From NCBI GenBank assembly GCA_949316235.1, contig OX438743.1, positions 18,163,771 to 18,227,770 of the forward strand: a stretch of 64,000 nucleotides of DNA, given 5' to 3'. Source of the stretch: Oegoconia quadripuncta (lineage: Eukaryota; Arthropoda; Insecta; Lepidoptera; Autostichidae). Position 1 is the stretch's first letter. Each line of letters opens with the position of its first letter. The notes below the pieces were generated by a model. That model made no database searches and had not been told where the DNA came from. It saw only the letters and a program-made list of their open reading frames with translations. This document shows, one piece after another, positions 45,426 to 56,441 of the stretch. The position numbers and the translations under genes were made by a program.

Positions 45426-46955
45426 GTTCGATTCGTTTTAATCTCTAGTGTCACAGGATACATTTTATAGTAAATAATCCAACATGGCGCTTGCAAAATG
45501 GGTTTTTAGGTTTTAAATAGTTAGGTATTCAATGATTTTGATTCATATTAATTTATCGATAATTTGATATTCAAGTCAAAAACAATATATGTCTTTTTTA
45601 TATAAATAATGATGGTTACGTAAGAAATGGCCTTTTGAAAGTGTAACATCAATCTATGTCATAAAATTTCCGGAATTTACCGAAAAAGACATGAAAATAT
45701 TCTTCAATTGTAAATTTTTATTTATTCTTTCTTACATACAATTAATGATAAAATATAATTTATTTCAGGTACATATTTGTATTAACAAGTAATTTCATAT
45801 CTGGCAGAAGTACTCAAATAAGATTGTTCTTTAAATCACACCTAACGATACCACATTTCATATTGAGATTAAAAGTAGAGTAGGTTATCTTTTAGAATTC
45901 TCTATAACGAATGAGAATTTATAAGATCAAATTAACAATGACAAGAATTAGCCAGTGCCAGTTGCAGTTGATCTATCTCTAGACAAATATAATTTAGGTA
46001 GCCTTATAAAATGACAATAATTGTCTTTAAATAAGGCTATCTAGATTATATTTGTTTTTATAAGGCTATCTAGTCAAGTATTTAGCAAAAACAGACATTT
46101 AATAGGCCTACCACCAGCCAACCCGATTCCGGAACATATATCCATTAGCAAATCAAATCCGCGACTTCCCTTCCCTAATTTTTTTTGTTTATGAAGTCAC
46201 GAAGGCGCAGCCAAAGCCCCACAAGCGATAACTTGTAAAGAATACCCAATTCGAAATTTCAAAGTAAAAATATAACCTTCGTAAGAAAATGAAATCACAA
46301 TTTTAATAAAAAGAATCACACTGCCTCCCGGAATTTAAAATCAACGCCATCGGTTTCGAAACTGGAAATTAATTAAGCAATTCCGCATCTTGCGATAAAT
46401 TTGACAAATTCAATAAAAGAAATCCAATTTTAATACAAAGGAAAGACTGAATGACATTCCGCTGGCCCAGCATTAATATAATGGGCAGTAAATTACCTCG
46501 GCCCGAAAATCACCCGGGTGGAATGCATAAAATAAATAGATCAGCCGCTGGTGTGCGTTTGTTTTTATCACGCCGAATGTTGAATTCATAGACCGATAAT
46601 CGGGGGCATAAACTTTTATGCGATGCTGCATCCATTCATGTTTTCAGTATGCTTTTATCAGTTTCGTGATTGTATTGTTTGTGACAGGAAAACGTATATT
46701 AAATGCGATACGGTATATCGGAATCGACTTTGTCGTGTGTGCTGTGGAATTCCGCATTAATTTTTTGTTTGAAAACTTAAAGAAATTAAAGTGTTAGTTT
46801 TTCACAATCGATCTAAAGAAATGATTTCGAGAGAAAAAATTGAAATTTCTGCCAATATGAATTTTTTTTATTCTAAAATGAGTGTTCACAAATTTATTGC
46901 AAAGACGTCGGTTGCGAACACATTTTTGGAATAGAAATTGGCATTTGTCAGAAGA
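45426..46955. other. Mostly unidentified
   Basis: Only the old SINE-A scrap at 46092-46210 is recognisable. An imperfect inverted pair near 45,970-46,075 involves ATTTAGGTAGCCTTATAAAA-type sequence. Confidence 0.45.
46092..46210 (-). mobile_element. SINE-A head fragment, old
   Basis: CAGACATTTAATAGGCCTAC, CACCAGCCAACCCGATTCCG, AATCAAATCCGCGACTTCCC, CACGAAGGCG. Confidence 0.55.
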
Positions 46956-46969
46956 ATATTGTCAAAATA
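46956..46969 (+). repeat. 14-bp direct repeat left of copy A
   Basis: ATATTGTCAAAATA, repeated exactly at 49489-49502 on the other side. It looks like a target duplication, but copies B and C do not show one. Confidence 0.8.
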
Positions 46970-46976
46970 TATATCT

Positions 46977-46996
46977 GGGGGCACGGGAGTGCCCCC
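46977..46996. repeat. Terminal GC hairpin, copy A
   Basis: GGGGGCAC and GTGCCCCC arms with a GGGA loop, three bases inside the element start. The same hairpin is at 56445-56464 in copy B; in copy C (28355-28374) it is a perfect 20-bp palindrome with GGCC in the middle. Confidence 0.85.
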
Positions 46997-48663
46997 GCCA
47001 AGTCGAGCGCGAAGCAAACACTGCCGTACCATCCTTTACTGGAACCATTTCGTCGCATTTTCAGGCCCCTATTTTAGAACCTCTGGATAAGCCTAGAACG
47101 CAGAAATTTTCGTCATCCAGTAAGCTATAATCACATACTTAAAATCCAAAATTTCAAGTCTGTAGGTCATTTAGTTCCGAAGTTAAGCGAAAGCAAAGTT
47201 TCGCATTTATGACACTCACTCACTCACTCACTCACTCATGATCATCAAAATAGAACTAGTACTTCCCATAAACTCAGAGAGCTGAAATTTGGTACAGAGT
47301 TATGGTTCAATGGCCACATAAAGGGAAAACTATAAAAACTAGGATAATCGAAGATCTGGAGTACCTGGTGACCCTGATTAGGAAACACAAGAGCCCAACC
47401 AAACTATTAGAGATCGACATATACCGCCTTTACAAAAAATATTCAACTTGGTGGGCTGCTTCATTTGATGTCAAAAATCGAAGGTCTGAAGTATCAGATG
47501 AAGAACCCTCAGCTGGTCTCAGCTGTATTAGAGATATGGTAATGCCCCCTTCTACTATTGGTACATAGAAAAATCGACTGTCATTGCAAAAATCCAGCGT
47601 AGTGGGACACATCTTCTAATTTAATCTAGCCTATAGCGTCCCACTGCTGGGCGAATGCCTCCCCTTCTGCTTTTAATACGAATATAAATAAAATTAAAGG
47701 AAAACTCTGGATAAGACTAGACTGGCTTTTATACTTATACTTACTTATACTTATTACAAGTTTACAAGAAGAAATAGTCAAACGATTAATTTTATTCTAC
47801 TCGAACATTACACAAATTAAATAAACAAACGAAAATTTGGTCAAAATATAATGCATTGGCTAAGAGTGGCGGTGATACCCGCACGCGTCGCTAGATGGCG
47901 TTGACTGTATTTTAAAACGCGCTTACGTTTTGTTTTTCCGATAATCTTATATGGCAAAGTGGCAACCGGCCGCGTTACAGTCGTTTACGACATTCTTCTA
48001 TTGCGCTTGAAAATGTTTGCTAGGGATTAGGAGGGATTATTTGCATTTCGTTGATTTCGCTGATTATTTCGTGAGGTTTGCTAAGGTTAATTGGCACGTT
48101 GTTATTATATTAATTCAAAGATTTAAACAGGTTAGGAATTATATGGTTAGTGACGGATTACTGATTATTACTTAATTATCAGAATTAAAAGAAGTTTCAC
48201 TTGAATACTTTATTTAATTGTTAATTATTTAGTACCTACTTTTAGTTTTCTAGGTTTAATTTATAGTTAGTACTTCGAATCGCGTTCGTGTTTATAAGTA
48301 CTTTTCTAGTATTCTAGTTTAGTTTATTTACTTAGATATTACTTCGTTTCGTTTAAAAATATCATTAATTTAGCTGTATTTCAGTACTAGGTAGGTAGTA
48401 CCTTTGGTAGAAAGTTCATTGATAATTAATTATATTGACACTTGTCTAATAATTAAGAGTTAACGTTTTGCTTATAGTTTGTATAGATTGAGTAGGCAGA
48501 GTAATATTTTCTTTAAGTTTTTTTTATTAAGACAAAAGAAGTCTTAAAGATATAAGTAGGTTTTAGTCTAAATATTATCGGTATTTCTGATTCGTTGTCC
48601 ATATACTAAAGGTCGTTGAGTTTAATTGTGTTTGATTTCGCAAGATAATAATTATCGTAAAAA

Positions 48664-48858
48664 ATGTCGATATTATTAAAAGACGACGATGAACTTAGTG
48701 GCTACCAAGTAGTTGGTATGCCCAAAGACGGGTCTTGTCTCTTCCATTCAATATCTTTCTTGGTGTATGGTAGAACTGACTCAACTTGCAGTATCAAGTA
48801 TATTTGTAGAAACGTGGGCATATATGTAATATGCCCACATTTGTACAAAAAGAAGTGA
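48664..48858 (+). pseudogene. Truncated OTU-type cysteine protease start, copy A
   Basis: 64 codons. Residues 14-36 contain MPKDGSCLFHSIS, which matches the OTU active-site block: Asp22 and Cys25 in the DGSC motif, then LFHSIS. OTU proteins are deubiquitinase-type cysteine proteases and need a His near the C-terminus; that half is absent, because the frame turns into an unrelated tail (ending HLYKKK) over the hairpin at 48814-48838 and stops before the inverted arm. OTU domains are known as passengers in some Helitron/Helentron and other large transposons. Inference: a relic of an autonomous element's gene, or a captured gene start. The product is unlikely to be active. A spliced continuation cannot be excluded. 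Confidence 0.6.
48814..48838. repeat. Second hairpin, before the long inverted repeat
   Basis: GTGGGCATAT and ATATGCCCAC arms (10 bp) with loop ATGTA, 22 bases before the inverted arm; repeated at 58282-58306. It falls inside the truncated OTU frame. Its size resembles a Helitron 3' hairpin, but no CTRR follows. Confidence 0.75.
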
Positions 48859-48859
48859 A

Positions 48860-49487
48860 ATCCCACCAAAAACATTCTGTAAAAAACTAGCCAAATCTCG
48901 ATGGAGCTGCTTGATTATCTCTAAAAAGTAATGAAATCTATACAAAGTCGTGCCAAGTGTAAGGTTCCTTACTGCGATTTCTTTATTATTATAGTTAATG
49001 TTGTGTGACTTGGCCGTTGAAGGGTACACAGGGGTACAAAACCAGGTGCTCCATGACACCATTGCACCAATCTGTCGCCAGAACCGCTACGCATTGACGA
49101 TGGAAAATTGCCACTTGGAAAACGTTGATTCAATAACCAGTCAATTGTAGGCTTGATAAAGCCACTAACGTATAAAGAATGTTATGTAAACGCCACACAG
49201 ATTATTCGCTAATAGTTTGCCGTTGAACATTCTTAATAACATAATTAATAACATTAATAGCGGTTCTGGCGACAGATTGGTGCAATGGTGTCATGGAGCA
49301 CCTGGTTTTGTACCCCTGTGTACCCTTCAACGGCCAAGTCACACAACATTAACTATAATAATAAAGAAATCGCAGTAAGGAACCTTACACTTGGCACGAC
49401 TTTGTATAGATTTCATTACTTTTTAGAGATAATCAAGCAGCTCCATCGAGATTTGGCTAGTTTTTTACAGAATGTTTTTGGTGGGAT
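48860..49487. repeat. Long inverted repeat closing copy A
   Basis: Arms 48860-49089 and 49258-49487, 230 bp each, apparently perfect, separated by 168 bp. The outer ends read ATCCCACC and its complement. Both arms encode the same peptide shadow starting MVSWSTWFC, because each is the mirror of the other. Confidence 0.92.
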
Positions 49488-49488
49488 T

Positions 49489-49502
49489 ATATTGTCAAAA
49501 TA
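49489..49502 (+). repeat. 14-bp direct repeat right of copy A
   Basis: Partner of 46956-46969. Confidence 0.8.
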
Positions 49503-50047
49503 ATAATGTCCCATGATATTTGGATTCCTAAGCGCTTGTGTTTGGGATGTTTCTGACCTCCAATTTGGGATGGTTCTCGTGATACTACTATGTATGTAAG
49601 CTGGGCTTCTCTTCTATTTGAATGATCAACTTTTATTTAGGGTAAATGGGTACACTTTTTACCCGCTAAGTTATTTCCTTTTCTTGTTTTTGAATTTAAT
49701 AATTTTTATGTAATCTATCTGATGCATGCGGTGTTTACATTTAATTGTTTGTAAATTTAGCTAATAACTAATATACTTAAGGGTTCATTACTCTAAGCGA
49801 TGTAACAAGCGTTTGTAAACCTATTAAAAATAAAAAAATACGACCGAATAATTTAGGAGATTTGCTCCCATATTCTAATTGGTTGGACAATCGGTATTGA
49901 TTCGGTAGGTATCAGAATGTTTCCAGTTTCTAATGCGTTTTTGTTCACCGAAACAATTCGATTCCGAGATCGAATTGAATGTGAAGTATCGAACCATTTA
50001 GGATACGGGCCCTGACAATACACTTTTGATTATATATAGCATACAGC
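49503..50047. other. No recognisable feature
   Basis: AT-rich, no frame of note. Confidence 0.5.
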
Positions 50048-50340
50048 TTTTTTTATGCACTATGGGTTAGCACTTCACACCAAGTGGAAGCTTACTGACC
50101 CGGAACCCCATCTTATTTGGAGGACTGGCTATCTTTTCTCTGACAACCGGAACACAACAATGCATTAACATTGCTGTTTGCCAGCAGACTTTACTTAAGA
50201 TTGTGGTAGCTAGCCAGGCGGATATTTAAAATGCCCTACCACCTACCAAACCGAGTACTAAACATGTACCCCGCTGGGGATCGAACCCGCGACCTCCGAT
50301 TCGTAAACCGTATGTTGTTTACATTGAGCCACGGAGGCTG
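50048..50340 (-). mobile_element. SINE-A, near full length, reverse
   Basis: TTTTTTATGCACTATGGGTT to ACATTGAGCCACGGAGGCTG; a deletion near the tail. Confidence 0.85.
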
Positions 50341-50865
50341 TCGGCTTAACTTATCTTCTGCGTGTTGGTTTTCATTTTGTAATGTCTGTCTTTAAAGTAT
50401 TTTTATTGATTTCTACATTTCACATTATAGCCAATGCACGTCTCTGCCAATGTATTGAGTTTATCGAATTTTAAAATGTGTAAATTATATCAGTATCCAC
50501 TCGCACATTATCTCTGGCGTCGGCAACACACACCCGCTATTTAATATAAATTTTACTACCTACTTTTATATTTTTCTAGAGTCTTGTGTTTTCTTTTTCT
50601 TCCTCCATTATTTATTAAATAAAAATGAAGTTATTTTTTCATGACACTACTCTGCTGGGAACACTGAAAATCAGCAACTTTGCTGAGTCTCTATCGTTTT
50701 ATCACAGATTAATTCTATTTATGGGGTGCTTTATTTATTTGTTATTTATATTTATTTAATATAATAGTATTGAGATTATGTAGATGTATTGTACTTTTCG
50801 TCTGTAGTTTTGTTTTAAGCTACACAGCAGTATGTGTTTCGAGCTGCTCTGCCTCGGTTGTCTGA

Positions 50866-51010
50866 AAGAGGTAGGTAAGAAGTAGGTATAAGAGGTCTTG
50901 CTATAGTGATAAGACCGTTAGTTCACCTGTATAAATTGTTTCTCTGTTATTTCTTTTATGATTGATGAAAGAATATTTCTTCTTTTTGTTTAATTTACTT
51001 ATTAATTAAC
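50866..51010 (+). mobile_element. LINE 3' UTR fragment, decayed
   Basis: GGTTGTCTGAAAGAGGTAGG, CTATAGTGATAAGACCGTTA, TGTATAAATTGTTTCTCTGT resemble the 3' UTR family at 53.9 kb. Confidence 0.5.
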
Positions 51011-51599
51011 TAAGCGATAAATAAATATCATTTTATTCTTATTAATGTTCGTTGCTTAACATTTAGCGGACTCTGAACGCCTATACCTTGACGGTATAAC
51101 AATAAAACTTCTATTGTGTCATTTACTGCACATGAAAGTATTAACAATTCAATCATTAAGATGAACTTTTCAATACGAATACAAATTTAATGGGCAGTTA
51201 AAGAAATGAAGTTAATCGTAGAGTAAACCGAAAGAGCTGTAGAGAAACAAAAATATTAATGTAATAAATTCTTTATTTTTCTGTAAAAAAATATGACAGT
51301 GATTGAAATGCATGCTGATTAAGGTTTACCTGTGTTTAAGGTTGAAACGTGACCCCGAGTTCACTTAATCTAATAAATAAACATTACTGAAGTGGCGTGT
51401 TGTCTAATGGAAACTTGAAGATGAAGCACGCAATCTCAGTACACGCCTAATCACCCAGCCTTTGAAGACTGACGCCGAAAGTGAATGAAGAGTGAAGCCC
51501 CTTGACGTGTCAAAGGAGATTTACGTCAAAATAGCCTTTGACTTTCTAAAGTATGTTTCGTCAAAGATTCTGTTGGTCAACTTGAGTTGATGTTGTTGT

Positions 51600-51795
51600 T
51601 CCTATATATATATGTATATGTGTATGTATGGGAATAGCAACATTAGCTTATGAATTGCCAACATTGATTTGATGTGGATAACGATGTTGGCTTATGCTAT
51701 TACTAAGTATTATGTTGTACTGTCAGTAGTTTATATATATAGTATAGCTGTTTGTTTTCCTAAATAAACGAGAAAAAAAAAAAAAAAAAAAAAAA
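51600..51795 (+). other. Possible retroposed 3' end with poly(A)
   Basis: AATAAA at about 51764 is followed after a few bases by a run of about 23 A ending near 51,795. Upstream is AT-rich sequence that I do not recognise. It looks like the 3' end of a processed transcript or retroelement. Confidence 0.4.
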
Positions 51796-52194
51796 CTCCA
51801 ACTGGAAGGTAAGCCACTATCAAGTTAGATTGGAGCTGTAATCGCAAACCTCCCCGTACCGGACTGCCCACTTGATAAATATTGATGCGGGTCTCATTTC
51901 GCGTGACATCGCCTCGTGATGGTCATCAAATATGAAGGAACCTATATCAGCGCTTAGATTAGAGTTGGATCTATAGAGCGGCGGCAATATATTTCAATAC
52001 TAGCAAACAGAGCGACCTTATTGCCCAAACTACTTATACTTTAACCTCATCATTGATCAAATTTGACAATTGGCGATGAGGATCACTCGATGACTGTTTT
52101 TAACCCGCCATCGAAAAACGACGGGTGTTATGTGTGTCCAGTCTTTGTCCGGATGTAACTTAATAAGCACCAATACGTGGATGCATAAAAAAAT

Positions 52195-52445
52195 AATATC
52201 ATCGAGGCAGTGACATACCTGAACACATAGGCGAACGAAGGTTATTGACATAGCCCAGCGGATTAGCAAGTTGAAGTAGCAGTGGGCAGGGCACATAGCG
52301 CGAAGAACTGAGGGCCGGTGGGGCATTAAAGTTCTCGAGTGGAGACCACGCATCGGCAAACGCAACGTAGGACATCCACTCACAAGGTGGATAGACGATC
52401 TGATAAAAGTCGCGGGAAACCACTGGATGCAGGTCACTTCTAAAC
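52195..52445 (+). pseudogene. RTE-type LINE fragment
   Basis: Plus-strand pieces correspond to the block upstream of the 25.9-kb fragment: the AQRI-KLKWQWAGHIAR region, then KVLEWRPR (AAAGTTCTCGAGTGGAGACC) and TRWIDDLIKVAG. Reading frames are broken. Confidence 0.75.
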
Positions 52446-52559
52446 TTTAACTTTTTGCAATACCCAAACGGTTGTATGAGATATCTCTGACATCCCCGTA
52501 TTATCATGGCATTATATTATAGGATACCAGCTGAGTACCGTACGGAAAAAAAGAGGGCT

Positions 52560-53031
52560 TTCAGGGTGAATTTAAATTCGTGTAATTCCCATTAACTAAC
52601 GACGTCACACAAATTTTCGCTTACCCATACAAAGTAACCCATTCTGAAAGCACCTTTAGTATGGAAGTCCAACAATTTTCGCCGAAATCAAGAGTGGAGT
52701 CACCAGCCGAAAATCGTTGGACTTCCATACTAAAGGTGCTTTCAGAATGGTTTACTTTGTATGGGTAATCGAAATATTTTGATCGAATTCGACTATGGTT
52801 CCTTGGGGAAAGTTATTATTATTATTATTAAATTCTTTATTGCACACAAAAATAAAATACAAAGAACATTTAACATAGATGATGAAGTGTACAAAGGCGG
52901 TCTTATCGCTGATAGCGATTTCTTCCAGACAACCTCAGTTAAAGAAGCTTTTTTAATAAGTAGTTGTTCGTAATCAGGAGTGGCGTCACCAGTAAACAGG
53001 AATTATTCGAATTCAATTTCACCCTGTATAG
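52560..53031. mobile_element. MITE with CAGGGTGAA termini, carrying a LINE tail
   Basis: TCAGGGTGAATTTAAATTCG at the left and ATTCAATTTCACCCTGTATA at the right. Inner arms (CCATTCTGAAAGCACCTTTA and its mirror) form a hairpin around 52,620-52,770. A LINE fragment (52814-52962) interrupts the right arm. Confidence 0.78.
52814..52962 (-). mobile_element. 5'-truncated copy of the same LINE, inverted
   Basis: Reverse complement of 53986-54134, with no difference found by eye, ending in the ATT repeat. It is inserted into a MITE (52560-53031). Confidence 0.82.
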
Positions 53032-53449
53032 GGTAAGTGAAATAGAAGTTCTTCTTCTTCTTCTTATTTTTGAGGATGGCAACCAGTCAACCTCATTGTC
53101 GAGGGACATTACTGCCAGTTTCGAGTGAAAATTTTTATTTATCTTATTTCTTCAGTTTATAGGTCAGTCTCAATCAAAACAAGTAATTCGTCGTATACAG
53201 AGTCTAGTCACGGTCAAGTCATTCTTCAGTAAAGTGGCAGAATGCTTTACAAAAGATTTTGGCGGCTTCTTGTAGGAACCCGAAAGCTCCGTTACGCACT
53301 TTAATTTACACTTCCCTTCACCTGTACACCAACACTAACGTTTGCTGCACAATATTCTGCCATTATTAAGCTTCAAAAGTTAGAATGCACAAATTTTAAG
53401 ACTTATAAAGAAAAATGCTACTTCACTCGCCGAGTTCCCGCCAAAAAGC

Positions 53450-54160
53450 CGAAATAGAAGTTATTGACATAGGTAGTTTAATATTTTTTTTAACACCATC
53501 ATCGACGTACGCGCTTGCTGGAAATTGATATGCGACTGGCGGGATTCATAGGGTTCCTGTCATGTGAAATTTATTTGGAACGCATATTTTCCCCAATTTA
53601 ATTATGTAATTATGTGGAATTGGTTACAAACGCGACCGTCAGTACACATAGCTTTATTCGATGACGGTTTGAATAAGAAAATCTACCTATGCCAATACCT
53701 TTTGTTGCGCAGTTGTGGAATGCACTACCACTAAATATTCGCCACGCAGAATCGCTTGCAGTGTTTAAACTGCGTCTAAAGGAATATTATTTATCTCTGT
53801 AATGAATTGTATATACTGTTATATATATTTATGTGTATTTTATTATTGTACTTATTTATATGGTTTGTTTATTTTAGTAAGTGTTTATCTTTGTATATAT
53901 TCTACTATACCTATGTATTTTCTATGTATCGTCTATGTACCTACTGATATTTAAATTATTCAGCTTTTACTTTGCACTATCCAACTACTTATTAAAAAAG
54001 CTTCTTTAACTGAGGTTGTCTGGAAGAAATCGCTATCAGCGATAAGACCGCCTTTGTACACTTCATCATCTATGTTAAATGTTCTTTGTATTTTATTTTT
54101 GTGTGCAATAAAGAATTTAATAATAATAATAATACCTTCTATTTCACTTACCTAATATGC
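53450..54160. mobile_element. Same MITE family, carrying a LINE insertion
   Basis: GAAATAGAAGTTATTGACAT at the left; the right half resumes after the LINE with ATACCTTCTATTTCACTTAC. The interior matches 12.7-12.9 kb (CACCATCATCGACGTACGCG). The outer ends are less clear than in the 12.6-kb copy. Confidence 0.7.
53704..54134 (+). mobile_element. LINE C-terminus plus 3' UTR, inserted in a MITE
   Basis: 33 codons at 53704-53802 read QLWNALPLNIRHAESLAVFK, LRLKEYY and a stop, a typical non-LTR RT C-terminus. The 3' UTR includes GAAATCGCTATCAGCGATAA and ends CAATAAAGAATTT with an AAT repeat. AATACCTT on both sides is a likely target duplication. It interrupts the MITE at 53450-54160. Confidence 0.8.
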
Positions 54161-54522
54161 CCTATTTTTTCCGGTAAAATAACTATGTACTGTAACGTAA
54201 ACACCAAACAAAACTAACCAATTCTCGTTATAACAAACTGACCAACGTAGACCCAAACGAAATGGCGCACGTCTTATGCATAAGTATTAGAGTCGCACTT
54301 ATTGTCCCGGGATAGTGGGAATTTATCACTGGACCCTCCCGGACCCCGGGAATACGAGTAATTGCACTGCTCAGGTATTAATTTGATTGCTCGTAAATTC
54401 TTAGTCACGTGAATATTTGCGGTAACTAACAATCCCGGGTTTTAAGTGAGTTTTCGTGCGGAAAGGCCAAAATCCTACCCTCAGTATAGTTAAACTGTTG
54501 GTTTCAAATAATTATTATTATT

Positions 54523-54800
54523 GACGACCTGTTTGGTGTAGCAGTTAACTCTGACCACTATACCAAATAGTCACGGGTTCGAATCCCCGCTAGGGGCATA
54601 TGTTTGTGTGGTGAATAGGGACATGGGTACCCGAGTTGTGGATGTTTTCATTTGTAATAAGTATTTATTTACAAAAAAAAAGTATTTATGTAGTATATCA
54701 ACGATCTGGTCTCCACAACACAGGCCTATAGTTGCTTACTGTAGAACTAGATGGCGCTGTGTGTATGTCCAAGGATATTTATTTATTATTATTATCGTCG
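54523..54800 (+). mobile_element. SINE-C (tRNA-derived), near full length
   Basis: The tRNA-like head has box A TTTGGTGTAGCAG and box B GGGTTCGAATCC, then a body with GTATATCAACGATCTGGTCT and an end ATGGCGCTGTGTGTATGTCC followed by ATTT-rich sequence. It is an interspersed copy, not a tRNA gene: there is no closed acceptor stem and the body continues for about 200 bp. Confidence 0.8.
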
Positions 54801-56214
54801 CTTCTAATACTGCGTAACTCAAAAAATGGCTGTTGTGAGTTTTGCCGTAACCGTCATCTTCTGTCCAGAATACTTTTCCTTTCTTCACTAAAGTAATTTC
54901 ATTCTTCTATAATGTATCAGATTCTTGCATGAATAATGAACGTTCTCTCTTCTATAATTTCTTACTTCGTGTCTTCTTTATTCTTTTTCCAGGCAGGAAC
55001 GTGGCAGGTCGCCATGTGGCATTTTAGTTGGTGGTTACGTCGAGGACGGAGGGTTCCGTGAATAAGACTCGTCTATTATAATGTTGCACGAACAGGGCCC
55101 TTTAATAATGAACAAGCCTATACTCTGAAAGAACTCACATAACACTTCAACAACAACTGTAATTTTCACTCCTAAGTTCAATGCCTTCACTAAATATCTC
55201 CAGAGATGACACGAAAGAATTGAAAACAGAATATAGTAATACTTTTACTACCCTACTACCCTACTAAGGAAATTTCAGAATTTTTATAAATTCTTTCTAA
55301 GAACAACTAAAAGTGTCGCAAACCTCAGTCTAGCGAGAAGAGAAATATTGAAATAAATTTTACATATATACTCCAATTATTTTCTGTTTCTACAAAGAAA
55401 TACCAAACATTTACTCCTAAAACCTTCATCATCATCGCGGAAACCCATGTCTTCTCAAATTAATAATTCGATTTTTTCTACATGTTTTATACACGAACAT
55501 AATATATGCGAAAGAATATGTATTTATATGTAACCGCCCCGCTTAAGCCCCACTTGCGCTTTCCGCGGATGAGCGTTATGTTTAAATTAATTCCCCGCGC
55601 CTGAGGGATATACCGTGAAAAAAGTTAGTTTTCATTTCGAGATCCACGTGGACGAAGTCGCGAGCGGAAAGCTAGTTTTTAGGGTTCCGTGTTGTCTGTC
55701 TTTCTGGCTGTCTGTCCAAGGATTAGCTCAGAGATAAAATTTTTGTTTAAGTCGAGCGTCCGTCCCCCGTCGTCGTCATCGTCCCCCCCACAAAAAAATC
55801 TATTACAGGTAAGTAGGTTTTACAAGTTAATGAGTAATACTAGAAGTACTTATAAAATATAGTATCCGTTAAAAATTATTTATCAAACAACAAAACACCC
55901 ACTTCTAAGTCTTCATATTGTGAGGACAAGTACGGAATCCAAGTCTGCGCATGGCCCGACACGCACTCGGCCAGTTTTTTAATATTTCAGTGAGCTCGAC
56001 TGAGGGACTAGGTTGAATACGATTTGCAATCAAGTATAAATTCAACCTGAAAAAAATGTAAATCTAGAATTTGGTGCGCAAATTAACGATGCAGAAATAG
56101 ACAAGCTAGGAATTTATAATATTCGGTAGATAGCTGAATGTCTAAATCAGAGCACCTACCTATGTATGTCAATTACATAATTGACGTCAATTACATAATT
56201 TCATATTGAAGTTT
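54801..56214. other. Mostly unidentified
   Basis: Contains a retroelement-tail-like scrap at about 55,620-55,680 (GACGAAGTCGCGAGCGGAAA) and an 18-bp tandem duplication around 56,168-56,202. Confidence 0.45.
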
Positions 56215-56440
56215 AATATTTATTTTATATTAGTTTTCCGCCAGCGGCTTCGCATGCGTAGAATTACTTTACCGCGGATATATTTAGTTTATCCCGCGCG
56301 AACGATTCACTTTATCGAGATAAAAAATATCCTATATTTTAATTCAGAGTATGATCTATCTATATACCAAATTTTATCCAAATCCGTTCCACCGTTTCGC
56401 CGTGATTGAGGAATCAGCAACTATCCAAACTTTCGCATTT
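56215..56440 (+). repeat. Interspersed repeat, cut by copy B
   Basis: TTCCGCCAGCGGCTTCGCAT, TTTATCGAGATAAAAAATAT, ending CTTTCGCATTTA where the Helitron-like copy B begins. Confidence 0.6.
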
Positions 56441-56441
56441 A

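Larger units (their letters stand above)
46974..49486 (+). mobile_element. Helitron-like element with terminal long inverted repeat, copy A
   Basis: Seen: 2,513 bp, matching 56442-58954 with only two differences found (48331 and 48453). It begins TCTGGGG after an A and is followed by T, so it sits between A and T. Near the start is a GC hairpin (46977-46996), then a CTCA microsatellite (47214-47238), an unrecognised 88-codon frame (47302-47568), a common repeat fragment (around 47620-47680), a long AT-rich stretch, an OTU gene start (48664) and finally 230-bp inverted arms. Known: Helitrons begin with TC, insert between A and T and make no target duplication. Against a standard Helitron: no CTRR 3' end, and no Rep/helicase frame. 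A 14-bp direct repeat flanks this copy. I treat it as a non-autonomous, unclassified Helitron-like element. Confidence 0.75.

Noticed and set aside
47302..47568. 88-codon frame, identical in both Helitron-like copies, as a gene
   Set aside because: No recognisable domain; identity merely reflects the recent duplication of the whole element.
49285..49503. Frames beginning MVSWSTWFC on both strands as real proteins
   Set aside because: They are mirror images caused by the inverted arms; the same peptide appears at 48781-49062, 58249-58530 and 58753-59007.
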